Positions 27,177-36,744 are shown, numbered from the stretch's first letter. The stretch: 64,000 nt of DNA from Psychrobacter sp. APC 3426 (GCF_030408035.1 NZ_JASDCF010000004.1:1-64000); one strand, 5' to 3'. Notes: a model not told the origin generated them from the letters alone. Program-made: numbers and translations.

Positions 27177-29546
27177 TTACTTATTCAAACAGCATTTTTT
27201 ATACTTTTTACCAGTGCCACAGGGACAAGTCTCATTTCTACCAATTTTCTTATTAATTTGTGAATGCTGTTCTAACCTGAGTTGTTGTAAGCTTTTAACC
27301 TCTTCAGCTAAATACTCACTATGAGTATTACTATAAGTGAAACTTTTAAAGCCTACATTGTTATCATCTATAATAACTAAAAACCAGTTATTGATGTTTC
27401 TCTCATAAGCATACAGCTGGCATTGTTTCTTAAGTTTATCATAATCATATAGTCGCTTAGCGATGAACATCACACCAATATTTTCTTCTTCGATATAAGT
27501 ATGAAAGTCTGTTCTTTGAGCTTTTCTGATCAAACTTATCTGTTTCTTTATAAAGCTTTGAGTATCACAGTTTAAGCCTAGTAGAAACTTGGTTAACTCA
27601 GTAAAACCAGATTCGTTGATACTTTCAATTTCTTTTACTAAAAATTTTATGTTATCTTTACATTCATCATAAAAAGCAGGTTTGACTTGTTCTTCTTTTA
27701 AAGTTCCCTCTTTCCAGTAATAGTATAAATCAATGTTTCTTGAGTAAGAACTGTCAATTGAAAGCATGAAGTTTTCACTAGGAAAATTAATATCTTCAAA
27801 ATATAGACCTTCTTTCAGGAAGTATCCAAAGATATCTAGCTCCTCTGCCATCTTTATTTGAGGATAATCATTATATTTAATTCTTCTATCTAAATACAGT
27901 AAAAATTCACTAGGCGAGTCAATAATATCAGCAATAATCCTTAAATCGTTCAGATATATCGACCAAATCCATTCATTGTTTTGAATAAATCCAAATTCTT
28001 GAAGAGAACTTAGATCACTTGAAAGGTGATTCAAGGGTTCTAAAGTAGTATTAATTAGATAAATATTATTTATACTCGCGTTATCTATAGTTAAAACTAT
28101 TTTTTTGCTTTTGTCTCTAAAATTAGCCAGTTTATTTGAAAGAATATACTGTTTAGCTCTAATTGCTTGTTGGTAAGCTTTTTCAACAATATCTTTAGTA
28201 TTTCTTTTAATTCTATCTACATTACCTTGCTGTGCTTCTAAGGTAAATTTATTACTTTTTGATTCAATAATAAAGAGATTGCTATCGTAAATGATAATTC
28301 CATCTACCTCGTCATCAATACCATATTTCAAGTTCTCATACACCTGACAATCTGGCATTATCTCTTCGAATAATTTTAGAGATTTGCTTTCTAAATACTC
28401 ACCCTTTAATTTATAGTATCTTTTCTGCTGTTTTTGAGGAGGGATAATAGTTAATAAGATATTTTCAATTAACTTATGTAAGCAATTGTAGACTGAAGCT
28501 AAGTTAAAACAGTAGTATTTATCATTTATACGAATAAAAGGATTATCGTAGATAAGAGAGTTATTAGTAGGGAAATATTCTATTATACCCTTCTTGAAAC
28601 TAGTGTTGTCTCCTAATTCAATACTGAGCATTTGTAATACATTCTCAGGTAGACCTGTGTTCTTAATTTCAAACAGTGAGTCGTTAAATGATATTCCAGT
28701 TTTATCATAAATTTGCTGAAGCTTTTCATTTGTTTCTGATACTGAGGCAGATTCTCTGTATGTGTCAAAGGCTTGAGCTAGCTCCTCACCGTTCAAATGG
28801 CTTAGATTTTCGATAAAATTCCGATGTGCAGTTTTCATTTCATCAAAATAAAGCTTTTGAGTTTCTAAAATTGTTAAGGGGTTATTAGCAATGTTAACAA
28901 GTCCGTCGATTAATTTATTAGCAGTGAGACCATACTCATCTAGTAATATTGAATCGAATTTTGAGAATAACTCCTTGCATAGTTGAACCTTATGTTCGGA
29001 AAAAGAATCCCCTCTAACAATCATATGATGCATAGATTGAATAAATTTAGTTTGATTAGGCTCACCTTCATAGTCACTTGTTAGCATCAAATACACAATA
29101 CACTTCATTTCCAGTTCTTCAAGAGATGTAGTGATTTTCTCCAAAATATCATCGCTACATTCTTGATCGTTCGACGTGCCAATTGAAGTTATGAGGCTAA
29201 GTAGATAATCTAATTTAAAGCTTCTAGATTTTTCTAAGTCTTGATCAATTGAATCGACTGATGAAAGGTTATACATGAAGCCGAAATGTTCTAAAATATG
29301 CCTAGCATTACAACTTATAATATCTATTTTTAAAGAATCAATAATCGTTTTAATTTCATCTTCTAGTATTGGAATATGTTCTTTGAGCTTTTGATAAGTT
29401 CTTCCTTCTTCATGCTGGGAGGTATGACTTTTTTTTAGTTCTTGAGCCATGTTTTCAATAATTTTTTTTAGCTCATCTTCTTTTTCAGGAAACTTGATAA
29501 TCACTATATTCTCCCATAGTATTTTGTTTAATAAGTTTGGATACAT
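27177..29546 (-). CDS. AT-rich gene: PD-(D/E)XK-like (NERD-type) protein with C-terminal SEC-C zinc motif
   Basis: A 789-residue protein I cannot assign to a named family. Residues 1-370 are mostly helical. Residues about 378-470 look like a restriction-endonuclease fold: E383 (GEYLESKS), D415 (DEVDGIIIY) and E428-x-K430 (FIIESKS), followed by helix AYQQAIRAKQYI. This resembles NERD-type nucleases. The tail ends in a SEC-C motif with C774-P-C776 and C785-C786. Base composition is much more AT-rich than its neighbours, suggesting transfer. It could be a defence or DNA-processing factor; that is inference. The start at 29546 has no strong ribosome site, and a downstream ATG is possible. Confidence 0.75.
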   Translation of the reverse strand: MYPNLLNKILWENIVIIKFPEKEDELKKIIENMAQELKKSHTSQHEEGRTYQKLKEHIPILEDEIKTIIDSLKIDIISCNARHILEHFGFMYNLSSVDSIDQDLEKSRSFKLDYLLSLITSIGTSNDQECSDDILEKITTSLEELEMKCIVYLMLTSDYEGEPNQTKFIQSMHHMIVRGDSFSEHKVQLCKELFSKFDSILLDEYGLTANKLIDGLVNIANNPLTILETQKLYFDEMKTAHRNFIENLSHLNGEELAQAFDTYRESASVSETNEKLQQIYDKTGISFNDSLFEIKNTGLPENVLQMLSIELGDNTSFKKGIIEYFPTNNSLIYDNPFIRINDKYYCFNLASVYNCLHKLIENILLTIIPPQKQQKRYYKLKGEYLESKSLKLFEEIMPDCQVYENLKYGIDDEVDGIIIYDSNLFIIESKSNKFTLEAQQGNVDRIKRNTKDIVEKAYQQAIRAKQYILSNKLANFRDKSKKIVLTIDNASINNIYLINTTLEPLNHLSSDLSSLQEFGFIQNNEWIWSIYLNDLRIIADIIDSPSEFLLYLDRRIKYNDYPQIKMAEELDIFGYFLKEGLYFEDINFPSENFMLSIDSSYSRNIDLYYYWKEGTLKEEQVKPAFYDECKDNIKFLVKEIESINESGFTELTKFLLGLNCDTQSFIKKQISLIRKAQRTDFHTYIEEENIGVMFIAKRLYDYDKLKKQCQLYAYERNINNWFLVIIDDNNVGFKSFTYSNTHSEYLAEEVKSLQQLRLEQHSQINKKIGRNETCPCGTGKKYKKCCLNK

Positions 29547-29613
29547 TGGAGAAGTAAATCCAAGCTTACGTGATAATGATGAAGTTTTTATTTAAAATAT
29601 TACTACCCAACTA

Positions 29614-29802
29614 CTAATCCAAACCCTCCCAAGCCTCATCAATCAACTCCTTCACCCTAGCACTCTCTCTAAGCACACAAGCCTCATATTCAGAAAGCGA
29701 CTCAGTCTCCTGTTGCTGCTGACTTTCCTGCTCCTCTTTAGCTTTTTCTTCTAAATACTTCTCAAGCGCTTGTTGTTCATCTTGTTGTGAATCACTCATC
29801 AT
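29614..29802 (-). CDS. Small Gln/Glu-rich protein, function unknown
   Basis: A 62-residue acidic protein dominated by Gln and Glu in the first half (QQDEQQALEKYLEEKAKEEQ), probably one long helix, then a second helix (SARVKELIDEAWEGLD). AAGGAG lies just ahead of two possible ATG codons on the minus strand, so translation is credible. It stands 67 bases upstream of the large AT-rich gene in the same direction and might be cotranscribed with it, but its codon use looks more like the host's. Confidence 0.6.
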   Translation of the reverse strand: MMSDSQQDEQQALEKYLEEKAKEEQESQQQQETESLSEYEACVLRESARVKELIDEAWEGLD

Positions 29803-29878
29803 TGACTCCTTATATAGTCGATACTCTTAATAGTGAAGTAGCGCGCTTATATCTATAACCGTTTAATTCCAACAAACT

Positions 29879-30634
29879 CTATTTTCTATTATCTGACACT
29901 GCTATCCGATTTAGCATAGCGGATAGCCTTGCGTTATTCTCTTCGATATAGTTATCACCTAGCGCGATTATCTCAGCAGGTGATTGCACAGTGTTTGGAT
30001 ATTCTTTCAGTCCACTTTCAATAGTCGCATTACCATTGGATACCATTTTAGGTAGGCTCTCTTTGGTCACTTCAAAATGACATTGCCAAGCTAATACCCA
30101 ACTGCCACACTTTTTGTGTTTTGGCGTTTGATAGACAAAGCCTTGATTCGCCCAAGCCTCCGTTGAGGCAATAATGCTCGCGCCTTTAGGACAGTCAAAA
30201 CCATCACCATGAAAGTGAAATACCGTAAAGGGCTGCTTGGGTAAATCTTGTAATAGAGGATGCGCCTGACCTGCGGGCGTCAATCGCATGGGCAACCAAC
30301 CGATTTCTTTTACCCCAGACGGCTGCACGCTAGCTCCTAAACAATGGGCAATCAGCTGCGCCCCTAAGCAAACACCGATTACTGTTTTTCCAGCATCGAT
30401 ACTTTGATTAATCAGGCGTTTTTCAGCGATGAGCCACGGGTGTTTTTCCTCATCATGGACGCTCATCGGTCCACCCATCACAATCAGCCAATCAAGGCTG
30501 TCGGGCTCGGGCAATACATCATCATCGTAAGAACGACTGACCGTAATCGGATGGTTATGAGCGTTTGCCCACTGCTTGATAAAACTCAGGTCAGCGTAGT
30601 CCGTATGAAATAGGGTGTGAATGCGTAGCGTCAT
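29879..30634 (-). CDS. Class I glutamine amidotransferase-like protein
   Basis: A 251-residue stand-alone GATase of the GMP-synthase-like type. The oxyanion strand is MGGPMSVHDEEKHPWL, the nucleophile C89 lies in GVCLGAQLIAHCLGA, and the His of the triad is in the WQCHFEVTKE block. Such proteins are often annotated as GMP synthase-related and may act on gamma-glutamyl compounds rather than in GMP synthesis. It is a separate gene with its own promoter region toward 30640. Confidence 0.87.
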   Translation of the reverse strand: MTLRIHTLFHTDYADLSFIKQWANAHNHPITVSRSYDDDVLPEPDSLDWLIVMGGPMSVHDEEKHPWLIAEKRLINQSIDAGKTVIGVCLGAQLIAHCLGASVQPSGVKEIGWLPMRLTPAGQAHPLLQDLPKQPFTVFHFHGDGFDCPKGASIIASTEAWANQGFVYQTPKHKKCGSWVLAWQCHFEVTKESLPKMVSNGNATIESGLKEYPNTVQSPAEIIALGDNYIEENNARLSAMLNRIAVSDNRK

Positions 30635-30688
30635 TGGATACCTTATTAAAGATGGTATTATCTTTATTTTAGAGCCTAAACTTTAATC

Positions 30689-31576
30689 TCAATAAAAGTC
30701 ATCACGACCAGCATACTTCTTATTGAGTGCCTTTAAAATAGCATAAGTTTCTAAATCCAGCTCGCTGGTTGGATGCTGTGGTCTGAAATGTAATTGAAAC
30801 GCATAAACCACATCGCGACTGGCTTTATCCCATTCATCGCTATCATTGATTTGATAACCGTAATCACGAAAGGCTTGTTTAATCTCGGGTATCGTTGGTG
30901 TCGCTAGCGGAACTTGATTGATAAAAAGTTGCTTGTCGGCTTCGTCATACCACGCGCCAATACCATATTCCTTATACAGCCGCTCCCAAGGGAACTTGGC
31001 GCCAGGATCGATTTTACGCGATGGGGCAAGGTCAGAATGACCGATAATATTCTTTGGTGAAATGTCATAGCGTTTGGCGATGTCTTGCACGAGTTGTGCG
31101 ACCTTCTTAATTTGCCACTCATCGAATGCGACGAAATGCTCGTAAGGGTGATAGTCGAGCTCGCTATCTTTAAGCGCTCTCAAATATTGCGGTTTGATAC
31201 CTTTATTGACAATCTCAATGCCGATAGAGGTGTCGTTTAGTATCGTTCTACCAGCAAACCCACCCGCGCCCGCATGCCAAGCACGTTCGCTTTCGGGCAC
31301 CAGACTATAAATTTTATTATCGTCATGATCCAAAATCAGATAATGCGAGCTGACGTTACCGTTGGTCAATAGCTGAATGGAGCGTGCATTATCACTGACA
31401 GTATAATGCAGCACGATAGACTTGATACGTTGGCTCTTGCCAGTTGACGGGTACGAGTCGCTATCTACGATGTAGCTTTCAGTAGTAGCTACTTGAGGTT
31501 TGGGAGTCGTGACGCAGCCTATTAAAGATAAGGTTAATAGAGAAGCTACTGCGAAAGTGGTGATGTTTGTTGCCAT
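30689..31576 (-). CDS. amiD: N-acetylmuramoyl-L-alanine amidase, AmiD-type lipoprotein
   Basis: A 295-residue peptidoglycan amidase. The lipobox is LIGC (Cys21). The Amidase_2 domain (about 45-200) shows IVLHYTVSDN with the first zinc His, WHAGAGGF, and GHSDLAPSRKIDPGAKFPW with the later zinc ligand and catalytic Lys region. A C-terminal peptidoglycan-binding helix bundle (about 225-285) follows, with IKQAFRDYGYQI. E. coli AmiD is an outer-membrane lipoprotein that recycles cell-wall fragments; the same is likely here. It lies just downstream of a MOSC gene. Confidence 0.9.
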   Translation of the reverse strand: MATNITTFAVASLLTLSLIGCVTTPKPQVATTESYIVDSDSYPSTGKSQRIKSIVLHYTVSDNARSIQLLTNGNVSSHYLILDHDDNKIYSLVPESERAWHAGAGGFAGRTILNDTSIGIEIVNKGIKPQYLRALKDSELDYHPYEHFVAFDEWQIKKVAQLVQDIAKRYDISPKNIIGHSDLAPSRKIDPGAKFPWERLYKEYGIGAWYDEADKQLFINQVPLATPTIPEIKQAFRDYGYQINDSDEWDKASRDVVYAFQLHFRPQHPTSELDLETYAILKALNKKYAGRDDFY

Positions 31577-31624
31577 GAAATACTCTATATGAAACAGTTG
31601 AGGTGTGATTGCTAGACGCTAGGA

Positions 31625-32407
31625 TTATTGCACTGAATCTTTCTTTATTTTCTTTTTCAGCACCGCCTTCCAACTGTCCTCCAAACACTCAATCGCGAGC
31701 CATGGCTCAATGACTTCGGCATCAAATTTCTCTTTTGAGTTGGATAGTTGCCATAATCTCTCAAGTGTGGCGAACGGATAGGGACGCTCGATTAAATACA
31801 CGGGCAAGTCGGCACCAATCATGCCATCACGCACCACTTCGAAATACCAACCCGCGATACCTTGCTTACTCACCCATGCGGCTATGTTTGGCACTTTGGT
31901 AAATTGCCCGATTTGGTCATTGATCTTGTAGCAAGGACGGCGTGGTTGCACGATGCGTAATTGCACGCTATTGCTCTTATCATAATTGCTCTCGTCAATA
32001 TCGCCATACTGCCCACCATATTCAAAGACGTCACCAATACAAACCGCCGACTCGTCCATCTCTGGTAAGCCATTGACCGCTTCAGTTGTCAAGTTTTCAC
32101 CCAACGTCCCAATACGTACCTTTAAACCAAACTCAGCGTTAATCTTTCCATAAGTCGCCGTTGGCATCTGATGTACCGCTTTTAGTGGGCCGCCATGATG
32201 GCGTCGGTCGGCTTGTTCATCAGTGGCTAATCCCATAAAGTTGACGGTGACAGGCGCTTTGATTGGCGCTTTATCAATGGCACTCATTGCTTCACGGGCA
32301 AATGGCATGGCTTTGCCAGTACGTACACAGGTTAGGTTGGCGATATGTAGCGGCAGCTCTTGGTTAAAGTCAGCAATGTGTTTTTGGCTAAAGGATTGTA
32401 TGTTCAT
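31625..32407 (-). CDS. MOSC-domain protein, YiiM-like
   Basis: A 260-residue protein with a MOSC (molybdenum cofactor sulfurase C-terminal) fold. The typical block is DRRHHGGPLKAVHQMP near residues 70-85, then LGENLTTEAVNGL and the Cys-containing RRPCYKIN that in this family may hold molybdenum cofactor. The C-terminal 3-alpha extension (from about 205) matches YiiM, which reduces N-hydroxylated bases in E. coli. It lies 48 bases upstream of the amidase on the same strand; cotranscription is possible. Confidence 0.85.
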   Translation of the reverse strand: MNIQSFSQKHIADFNQELPLHIANLTCVRTGKAMPFAREAMSAIDKAPIKAPVTVNFMGLATDEQADRRHHGGPLKAVHQMPTATYGKINAEFGLKVRIGTLGENLTTEAVNGLPEMDESAVCIGDVFEYGGQYGDIDESNYDKSNSVQLRIVQPRRPCYKINDQIGQFTKVPNIAAWVSKQGIAGWYFEVVRDGMIGADLPVYLIERPYPFATLERLWQLSNSKEKFDAEVIEPWLAIECLEDSWKAVLKKKIKKDSVQ

Positions 32408-32604
32408 GGGCTTTCCTAATTTATAAGGATTTATTAGGCGAATATTATTAGGCGAGGGGTTATGTTATTGCTAGGATTCCTAATGAGTATTATCTTAGCC
32501 TAATCCTGCGCCTGATTATACGGTGGCACTATTTTAAAACCAATTTGCTCAAAACTGTTTCGCTAAAAGCTTTCTGCTTAAAACCTATCCACTCAAAATG
32601 TAAA

Positions 32605-32640
32605 CAAAAAAAGACCAGAATAAGTCTCTGGTCTTTTTGG
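32605..32640 (-). terminator. Bidirectional terminator after rsfS
   Basis: AAAAAAAGACCAGA and TCTGGTCTTTTT form a stem with flanking A and T tracts. It is about 35-70 bases downstream of rsfS on the minus strand. Confidence 0.8.
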
Positions 32641-32672
32641 TTTTGCCGGTTCTGTGGATTAGGTAATAAACA

Positions 32673-33089
32673 CTATGATTTGTTTTTATTACGGCGACCA
32701 GCAGTTTTCTTTTCACGTGGCGTAGCAACCAGCTCAGCCAATTGATCAGGTGATGACCATAGACCTTCTAGGTCGTAGAACTCACGGGCTTGCGGAGTCA
32801 TCATATGTACGACCACAGCACCCAAATCAATCAACGTCCAGTCAGAATCGATACCACCTTCGCGACCAAGTGGCATAAAACCCGCTAGCTTGGCTTCAGC
32901 GCCAACACTGTCAGCCATTGCACGTACGTGGCGCTTAGAGGTACCGTCAGCGATGACGATGCGTTCCATCACGTCGGTTAAATCCTCTACATTCATTACG
33001 GTAATGTTTTTCGCTTTCATATCATCTAGAGCGCTTTTTACAAGGGTTAAGCACTCTTGTAAGCGTTCGTCAGTCATGGTGTTAGTCAT
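32673..33089 (-). CDS. rsfS: Ribosomal silencing factor RsfS
   Basis: RsfS binds L14 on the large subunit and blocks subunit joining when nutrients are scarce. The 138-residue protein has the family core: ALDDMKAKNITVMNVEDL, VIADGTSKRHVRAMADSV, and DWTLIDLGAVVVHMMTPQAREFYDLEGLW. A short basic tail with KKTAGRRNKNK follows. nadD precedes it on the same strand by 143 bases, the standard gene pair in proteobacteria. Confidence 0.95.
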   Translation of the reverse strand: MTNTMTDERLQECLTLVKSALDDMKAKNITVMNVEDLTDVMERIVIADGTSKRHVRAMADSVGAEAKLAGFMPLGREGGIDSDWTLIDLGAVVVHMMTPQAREFYDLEGLWSSPDQLAELVATPREKKTAGRRNKNKS

Positions 33090-33232
33090 AAATTGTAATC
33101 TCTTGAATCGTAAATATTAAAAATAAATTGGTAAATCGTCACAGTGCATTCTCTAACGAGCCACATAGCAGATAGACAACTGGGCAAACGTCTTTTAAGA
33201 CAAATGACTAATGTGACAAAGATAAAACGATT

Positions 33233-34138
33233 TTAACGGAATTGGGCAGCAGAATATAGCTGATGGGCAATAATATATTGATAAACAGCAGGATTTAGCC
33301 ATTTAGCGAATGGATTGGGCGCAGTACTGCTAATGATAGCATTTATTGGTTGTAAAGATGCGATTTGCGTTTTAGCAATCTGCTTTATATTTAGCGATTG
33401 AGGCATTTGCTGTGGAGATTGCAAACGCTGTCGACATTGTTGATGGAGCAATTGACGTACCTGTGTACTTGATACCGCTCGGACAGGTCGCGGGTCTATA
33501 TAGATGCGACCTTGAGTCTTATTTTTCAAGATAGCATTGTCTGTTAAATGTCTAGAAGCTGGCGCGACAAGCTCGTTAAGTGAATCGGTGATGAAAGGTT
33601 GCAGCGGCACAGGAAGTTGAGAGGTTAATTGAGCGTGCATATCACCCTCGAAGGAGTTTTTGTTAAAATCAGCGTTTTCCTCACGATTGAACACCCATAG
33701 ATTGACGTAATCGGTCAGCTGTAGACCCTCTTTCCATTTATCCAAACCACGTGCGCTGTCCATACCCATAATAAATATCAGACTGTCATTGGGATAGCGT
33801 GTGCGTAAAGTCTGTACGCTATCAATGGTATAGACAGGCGGCGCTTGCCACAGCTCCATCTCGTTAATTTGTAATGGCGTGTCTTGCGTAGCCAGCTTTA
33901 ACATGGCCAAACGATGCTTAGGATTGGTGCTTTTGTCCTTAAAAGGCGAGCGCGCATTGGGCAACAACGATACTTGTAACTCGCGCTGTTGCCGATTCGC
34001 TATCGGTAATAAAGTCTGATAAACAGACAGAGCCATCTGCAAATGACCGTTATGCACAGGGTCAAATGAGCCGCCAAGATAGGCGCGAATGGCTGGCTGC
34101 GGATTTTGCTTATGAAGGCGGCTGTCAGTATTTGGCAT
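33233..34138 (-). CDS. nadD: Nicotinate-nucleotide adenylyltransferase
   Basis: NadD turns nicotinate mononucleotide into the dinucleotide in NAD synthesis. The nucleotide-binding start GGSFDPVHNGHLQMA (residues about 18-32) and the later VSSTQVRQLL are intact, as is FIMGMDSARGLDKW. At 301 residues it is much longer than E. coli NadD (213); extra sequence lies before and after the SSTQVR motif (Gln-rich, about residues 235-270) and as a 10-residue N-terminal lead. The active site does not seem disturbed. The pair with rsfS supports the identity. Confidence 0.93.
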   Translation of the reverse strand: MPNTDSRLHKQNPQPAIRAYLGGSFDPVHNGHLQMALSVYQTLLPIANRQQRELQVSLLPNARSPFKDKSTNPKHRLAMLKLATQDTPLQINEMELWQAPPVYTIDSVQTLRTRYPNDSLIFIMGMDSARGLDKWKEGLQLTDYVNLWVFNREENADFNKNSFEGDMHAQLTSQLPVPLQPFITDSLNELVAPASRHLTDNAILKNKTQGRIYIDPRPVRAVSSTQVRQLLHQQCRQRLQSPQQMPQSLNIKQIAKTQIASLQPINAIISSTAPNPFAKWLNPAVYQYIIAHQLYSAAQFR

Positions 34139-34312
34139 AGATGAGCGAGTAAAAAAGCTGATAAAAAAGAGAGTGTCGTTCAGTTGCTTGAGAGGAACTA
34201 TAGCATCATTGTAGGGAGCGCGGCAGCAGATGTCATTAACAGCACCCTATATTTAATCAAACCTAACCAAATTTTATGAAGCCCAACCAAAACTGAGGAA
34301 ACCTAGTCAATA

Positions 34313-34342
34313 AAAAACCGACCATCATCATGACAGTCGGTT
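34313..34342 (-). terminator. Rho-independent terminator of ackA-pta
   Basis: On the minus strand AACCGACTGTCATGATG pairs with ATGGTCGGTT and is followed by TTTTTTATTG. It is about 40 bases after the pta stop. Confidence 0.8.
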
Positions 34343-34378
34343 AAATAAAACACGTCTTTTAAGCGAGTGGATAAATAA

Positions 34379-36526
34379 TTAAATCAGGTCGCTGTAAGCT
34401 TGGATGGCAGTCAGCGCAATGGTATAGATAATATCATCGACCAATGCACCACGTGATAGGTCATTAACGGGTTTGTTTAGACCTTGTAGCATGGGTCCAA
34501 CACTGACCACATTGGCGCTACGTTGTACTGCTTTATACGTGGTATTACCTGTGTTTAGGTCTGGGAAGATAAAGACGTTGGCTTGCCCCGCGACAGGCGA
34601 GTCAGGCGCTTTTTGCTTGCCGACGCTCATGACAGAGGCTGCGTCATACTGTAGCGGTCCATCGACCTTTAGCTCAGGCGCACGCTCGCGTACGATTTCG
34701 GTCGCACGGGTGACTTTTTCCACATCAGCGCCGGTACCTGATGAGCCGGTAGAGTAACTAATCATGGCGACTTTTGGATCGATACCGAAGGCAGCAGCTG
34801 ATTGTGCAGATTGGATAGCAATCTCAGCCAGCTCTTCTGCATTCGGGTCAGGGTTGATGGCACAGTCACCATAGACGACCACTTGCTCAGGCAGCAACAT
34901 AAAGAATACTGACGATACCAATGAGTACTGCGGTGCCGTTTTAATCAATTGGAACGCTGGGCGCACAGTGTTAGCCGTGGTGTGAATTGCCCCAGAGACC
35001 AAGCCATCGACTTCGTCCATCTGTAGCATGATCGTACCAAGATATACGGTATCTTTTAGGTATTCAGCAGCCACTTCTGCGCTGGTTTTACCTTTACGGC
35101 GCTCTACCACGGCAGCGATATATGTGCTCATATCGAGGCTATCAGGGTCGATGATTTCTAGACCCTCTGGGATGATTAAGTCGCGGTTTTTGGCCACTTG
35201 CTCGACATCGCTACGTTTAGCGAGGAGTACGCAGTTAGCGATACCACGGCTTTGACAGATACAGGCCGCTTCAACGGTACGTGGCTCAGAGCCTTCTGGC
35301 AGCACGATACGTTTTTTGGCATTTTGTGCTTTTTTGACCACTTGGTGACGGAATGCTGACGGTGAGAGGCGCGGCTCATGGTTGCGACTAAAGTAGTCTT
35401 TAATCCAGCTCAAATCCAGATGCGCCGCCACATAACGTGCAACTTCTTCGGCACGTTCGGTGTCATCGCTTGGAATCTCCGAGCTCATATGTGTGAGGCT
35501 TTGTACCGTCTCATAACTGTCGCTTTCGACACTCATGACAGGGATGCCTGTTTTGAGTGCTGATTGCCATAGCTCAGCGACCGTCGCGCTTGGCTCGACA
35601 CCGCCAGTTAATACCAAACCTGCCAGCGGGATACCGTTGATACAGGCCAAGCCTACTGCCAACAATAAATCATCACGATCGCCAGGCACGACGATTAGCG
35701 TGCCACGTTTAAACACTTCATCGACACGGGCAACCGAGCGCGCGGTTAGGCTGATGCGATTGATACGACGTGATTTGGCTTCGCCGACATTGAGCCATTT
35801 GGCATCTAATTCAGCCGCAATATCCCATGTACGAGGCACGGATAATGAATCGCTGAATGGCACCACGCCGATTAAGCGAAACTCGTCAGTATTGAAAGTA
35901 GGAGACAGGCGCTGAACTTCCTGCATAAAAGTATCGTCTAGGCTGACGATGGCTTCACCAGGGGCAACAGGCTGTGTCTCAAAGGTGTTCGGCACATCTT
36001 GCACACGCATCAAAATCACACCGAGCGTACGAGCATTGACGATACCACCAAACTCACGCGCGTGGACATCGATTTTATCTGCTAAATGGGCAGGGTTTGC
36101 GGTGTCAGCGGTACTGACAAATATAATCTTGGCATCTAACGCATGAGCAATAGCGCGGTTGATTTGCGAGGCATAAGAGGTCTCTGTGGTCGGTACCAGA
36201 CCTTCACAGATCACCACGTCATGACCATCGCCGATGGTGTGGTAGTTGACGACCACTTCTTCCATCAGGTCATCAAGATTGTCATCACCAATCATACGCT
36301 CAACACGCTGACGGCTGATAGATTTTGGTGGATTTAAACCAAAGGCGTGCATGGTTAAAGCACTTGAGCTGTCTAAGCTGTGCTGCTTATCCAGCGTATC
36401 ATCTTGCAAAAACGGCTTCATAAAGCCCGCTTTTATACCGTTGTAATCAAAAGCGCGAATCAGTCCAAGCGCTGCTGACGTCACACCAATGCCGCGGCTA
36501 ATGGGAACAAGTAAAATGGTTTGCAT
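34379..36526 (-). CDS. pta: Phosphate acetyltransferase (long form)
   Basis: Pta exchanges acetyl-CoA and phosphate for acetyl phosphate. The 715-residue long form has an N-terminal BioD-like domain (ILLVPISRGIGVTSAALGLIRAF), a central DRTGG-type domain (about 215-330) and the C-terminal catalytic domain starting near 390 (FRHQVVKKAQNAKKRIVLPEG), ending with GLNKPVNDLSRG. It lies 218 bases downstream of ackA on the same strand; the pair forms the overflow route to acetate, running opposite to acs. Confidence 0.97.
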   Translation of the reverse strand: MQTILLVPISRGIGVTSAALGLIRAFDYNGIKAGFMKPFLQDDTLDKQHSLDSSSALTMHAFGLNPPKSISRQRVERMIGDDNLDDLMEEVVVNYHTIGDGHDVVICEGLVPTTETSYASQINRAIAHALDAKIIFVSTADTANPAHLADKIDVHAREFGGIVNARTLGVILMRVQDVPNTFETQPVAPGEAIVSLDDTFMQEVQRLSPTFNTDEFRLIGVVPFSDSLSVPRTWDIAAELDAKWLNVGEAKSRRINRISLTARSVARVDEVFKRGTLIVVPGDRDDLLLAVGLACINGIPLAGLVLTGGVEPSATVAELWQSALKTGIPVMSVESDSYETVQSLTHMSSEIPSDDTERAEEVARYVAAHLDLSWIKDYFSRNHEPRLSPSAFRHQVVKKAQNAKKRIVLPEGSEPRTVEAACICQSRGIANCVLLAKRSDVEQVAKNRDLIIPEGLEIIDPDSLDMSTYIAAVVERRKGKTSAEVAAEYLKDTVYLGTIMLQMDEVDGLVSGAIHTTANTVRPAFQLIKTAPQYSLVSSVFFMLLPEQVVVYGDCAINPDPNAEELAEIAIQSAQSAAAFGIDPKVAMISYSTGSSGTGADVEKVTRATEIVRERAPELKVDGPLQYDAASVMSVGKQKAPDSPVAGQANVFIFPDLNTGNTTYKAVQRSANVVSVGPMLQGLNKPVNDLSRGALVDDIIYTIALTAIQAYSDLI

Positions 36527-36701
36527 AACGTATCCTACGGTTTGTTATATTTTTAAATCTCAATTCATCCTTGTTAGAATGAGTAAAACGTCGCGCTTCC
36601 TATCGTCATTTATAATTATCGTCACTTTCAATGCTAGTGATTTTCAGCTCTAATTTTTTTCAGTTTTAGTGATTTTTAATTATCGCCATCACTGATAAAT
36701 G

Positions 36702-36737
36702 ACTGATAAGAGGCGCTGGAATGACAAGCTTATCAGT
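36702..36737. repeat. Inverted repeat between ackA and pta
   Basis: ACTGATAAG and CTTATCAGT form a 9-bp dyad with an 18-base spacer, a few bases after the ackA stop. A further copy of ACTGATAA lies at 36691. It has no T tail, so it is more likely an mRNA stabiliser or processing hairpin that alters the ackA/pta ratio than a terminator. Confidence 0.45.
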
Positions 36738-36744
36738 ATCAAGC

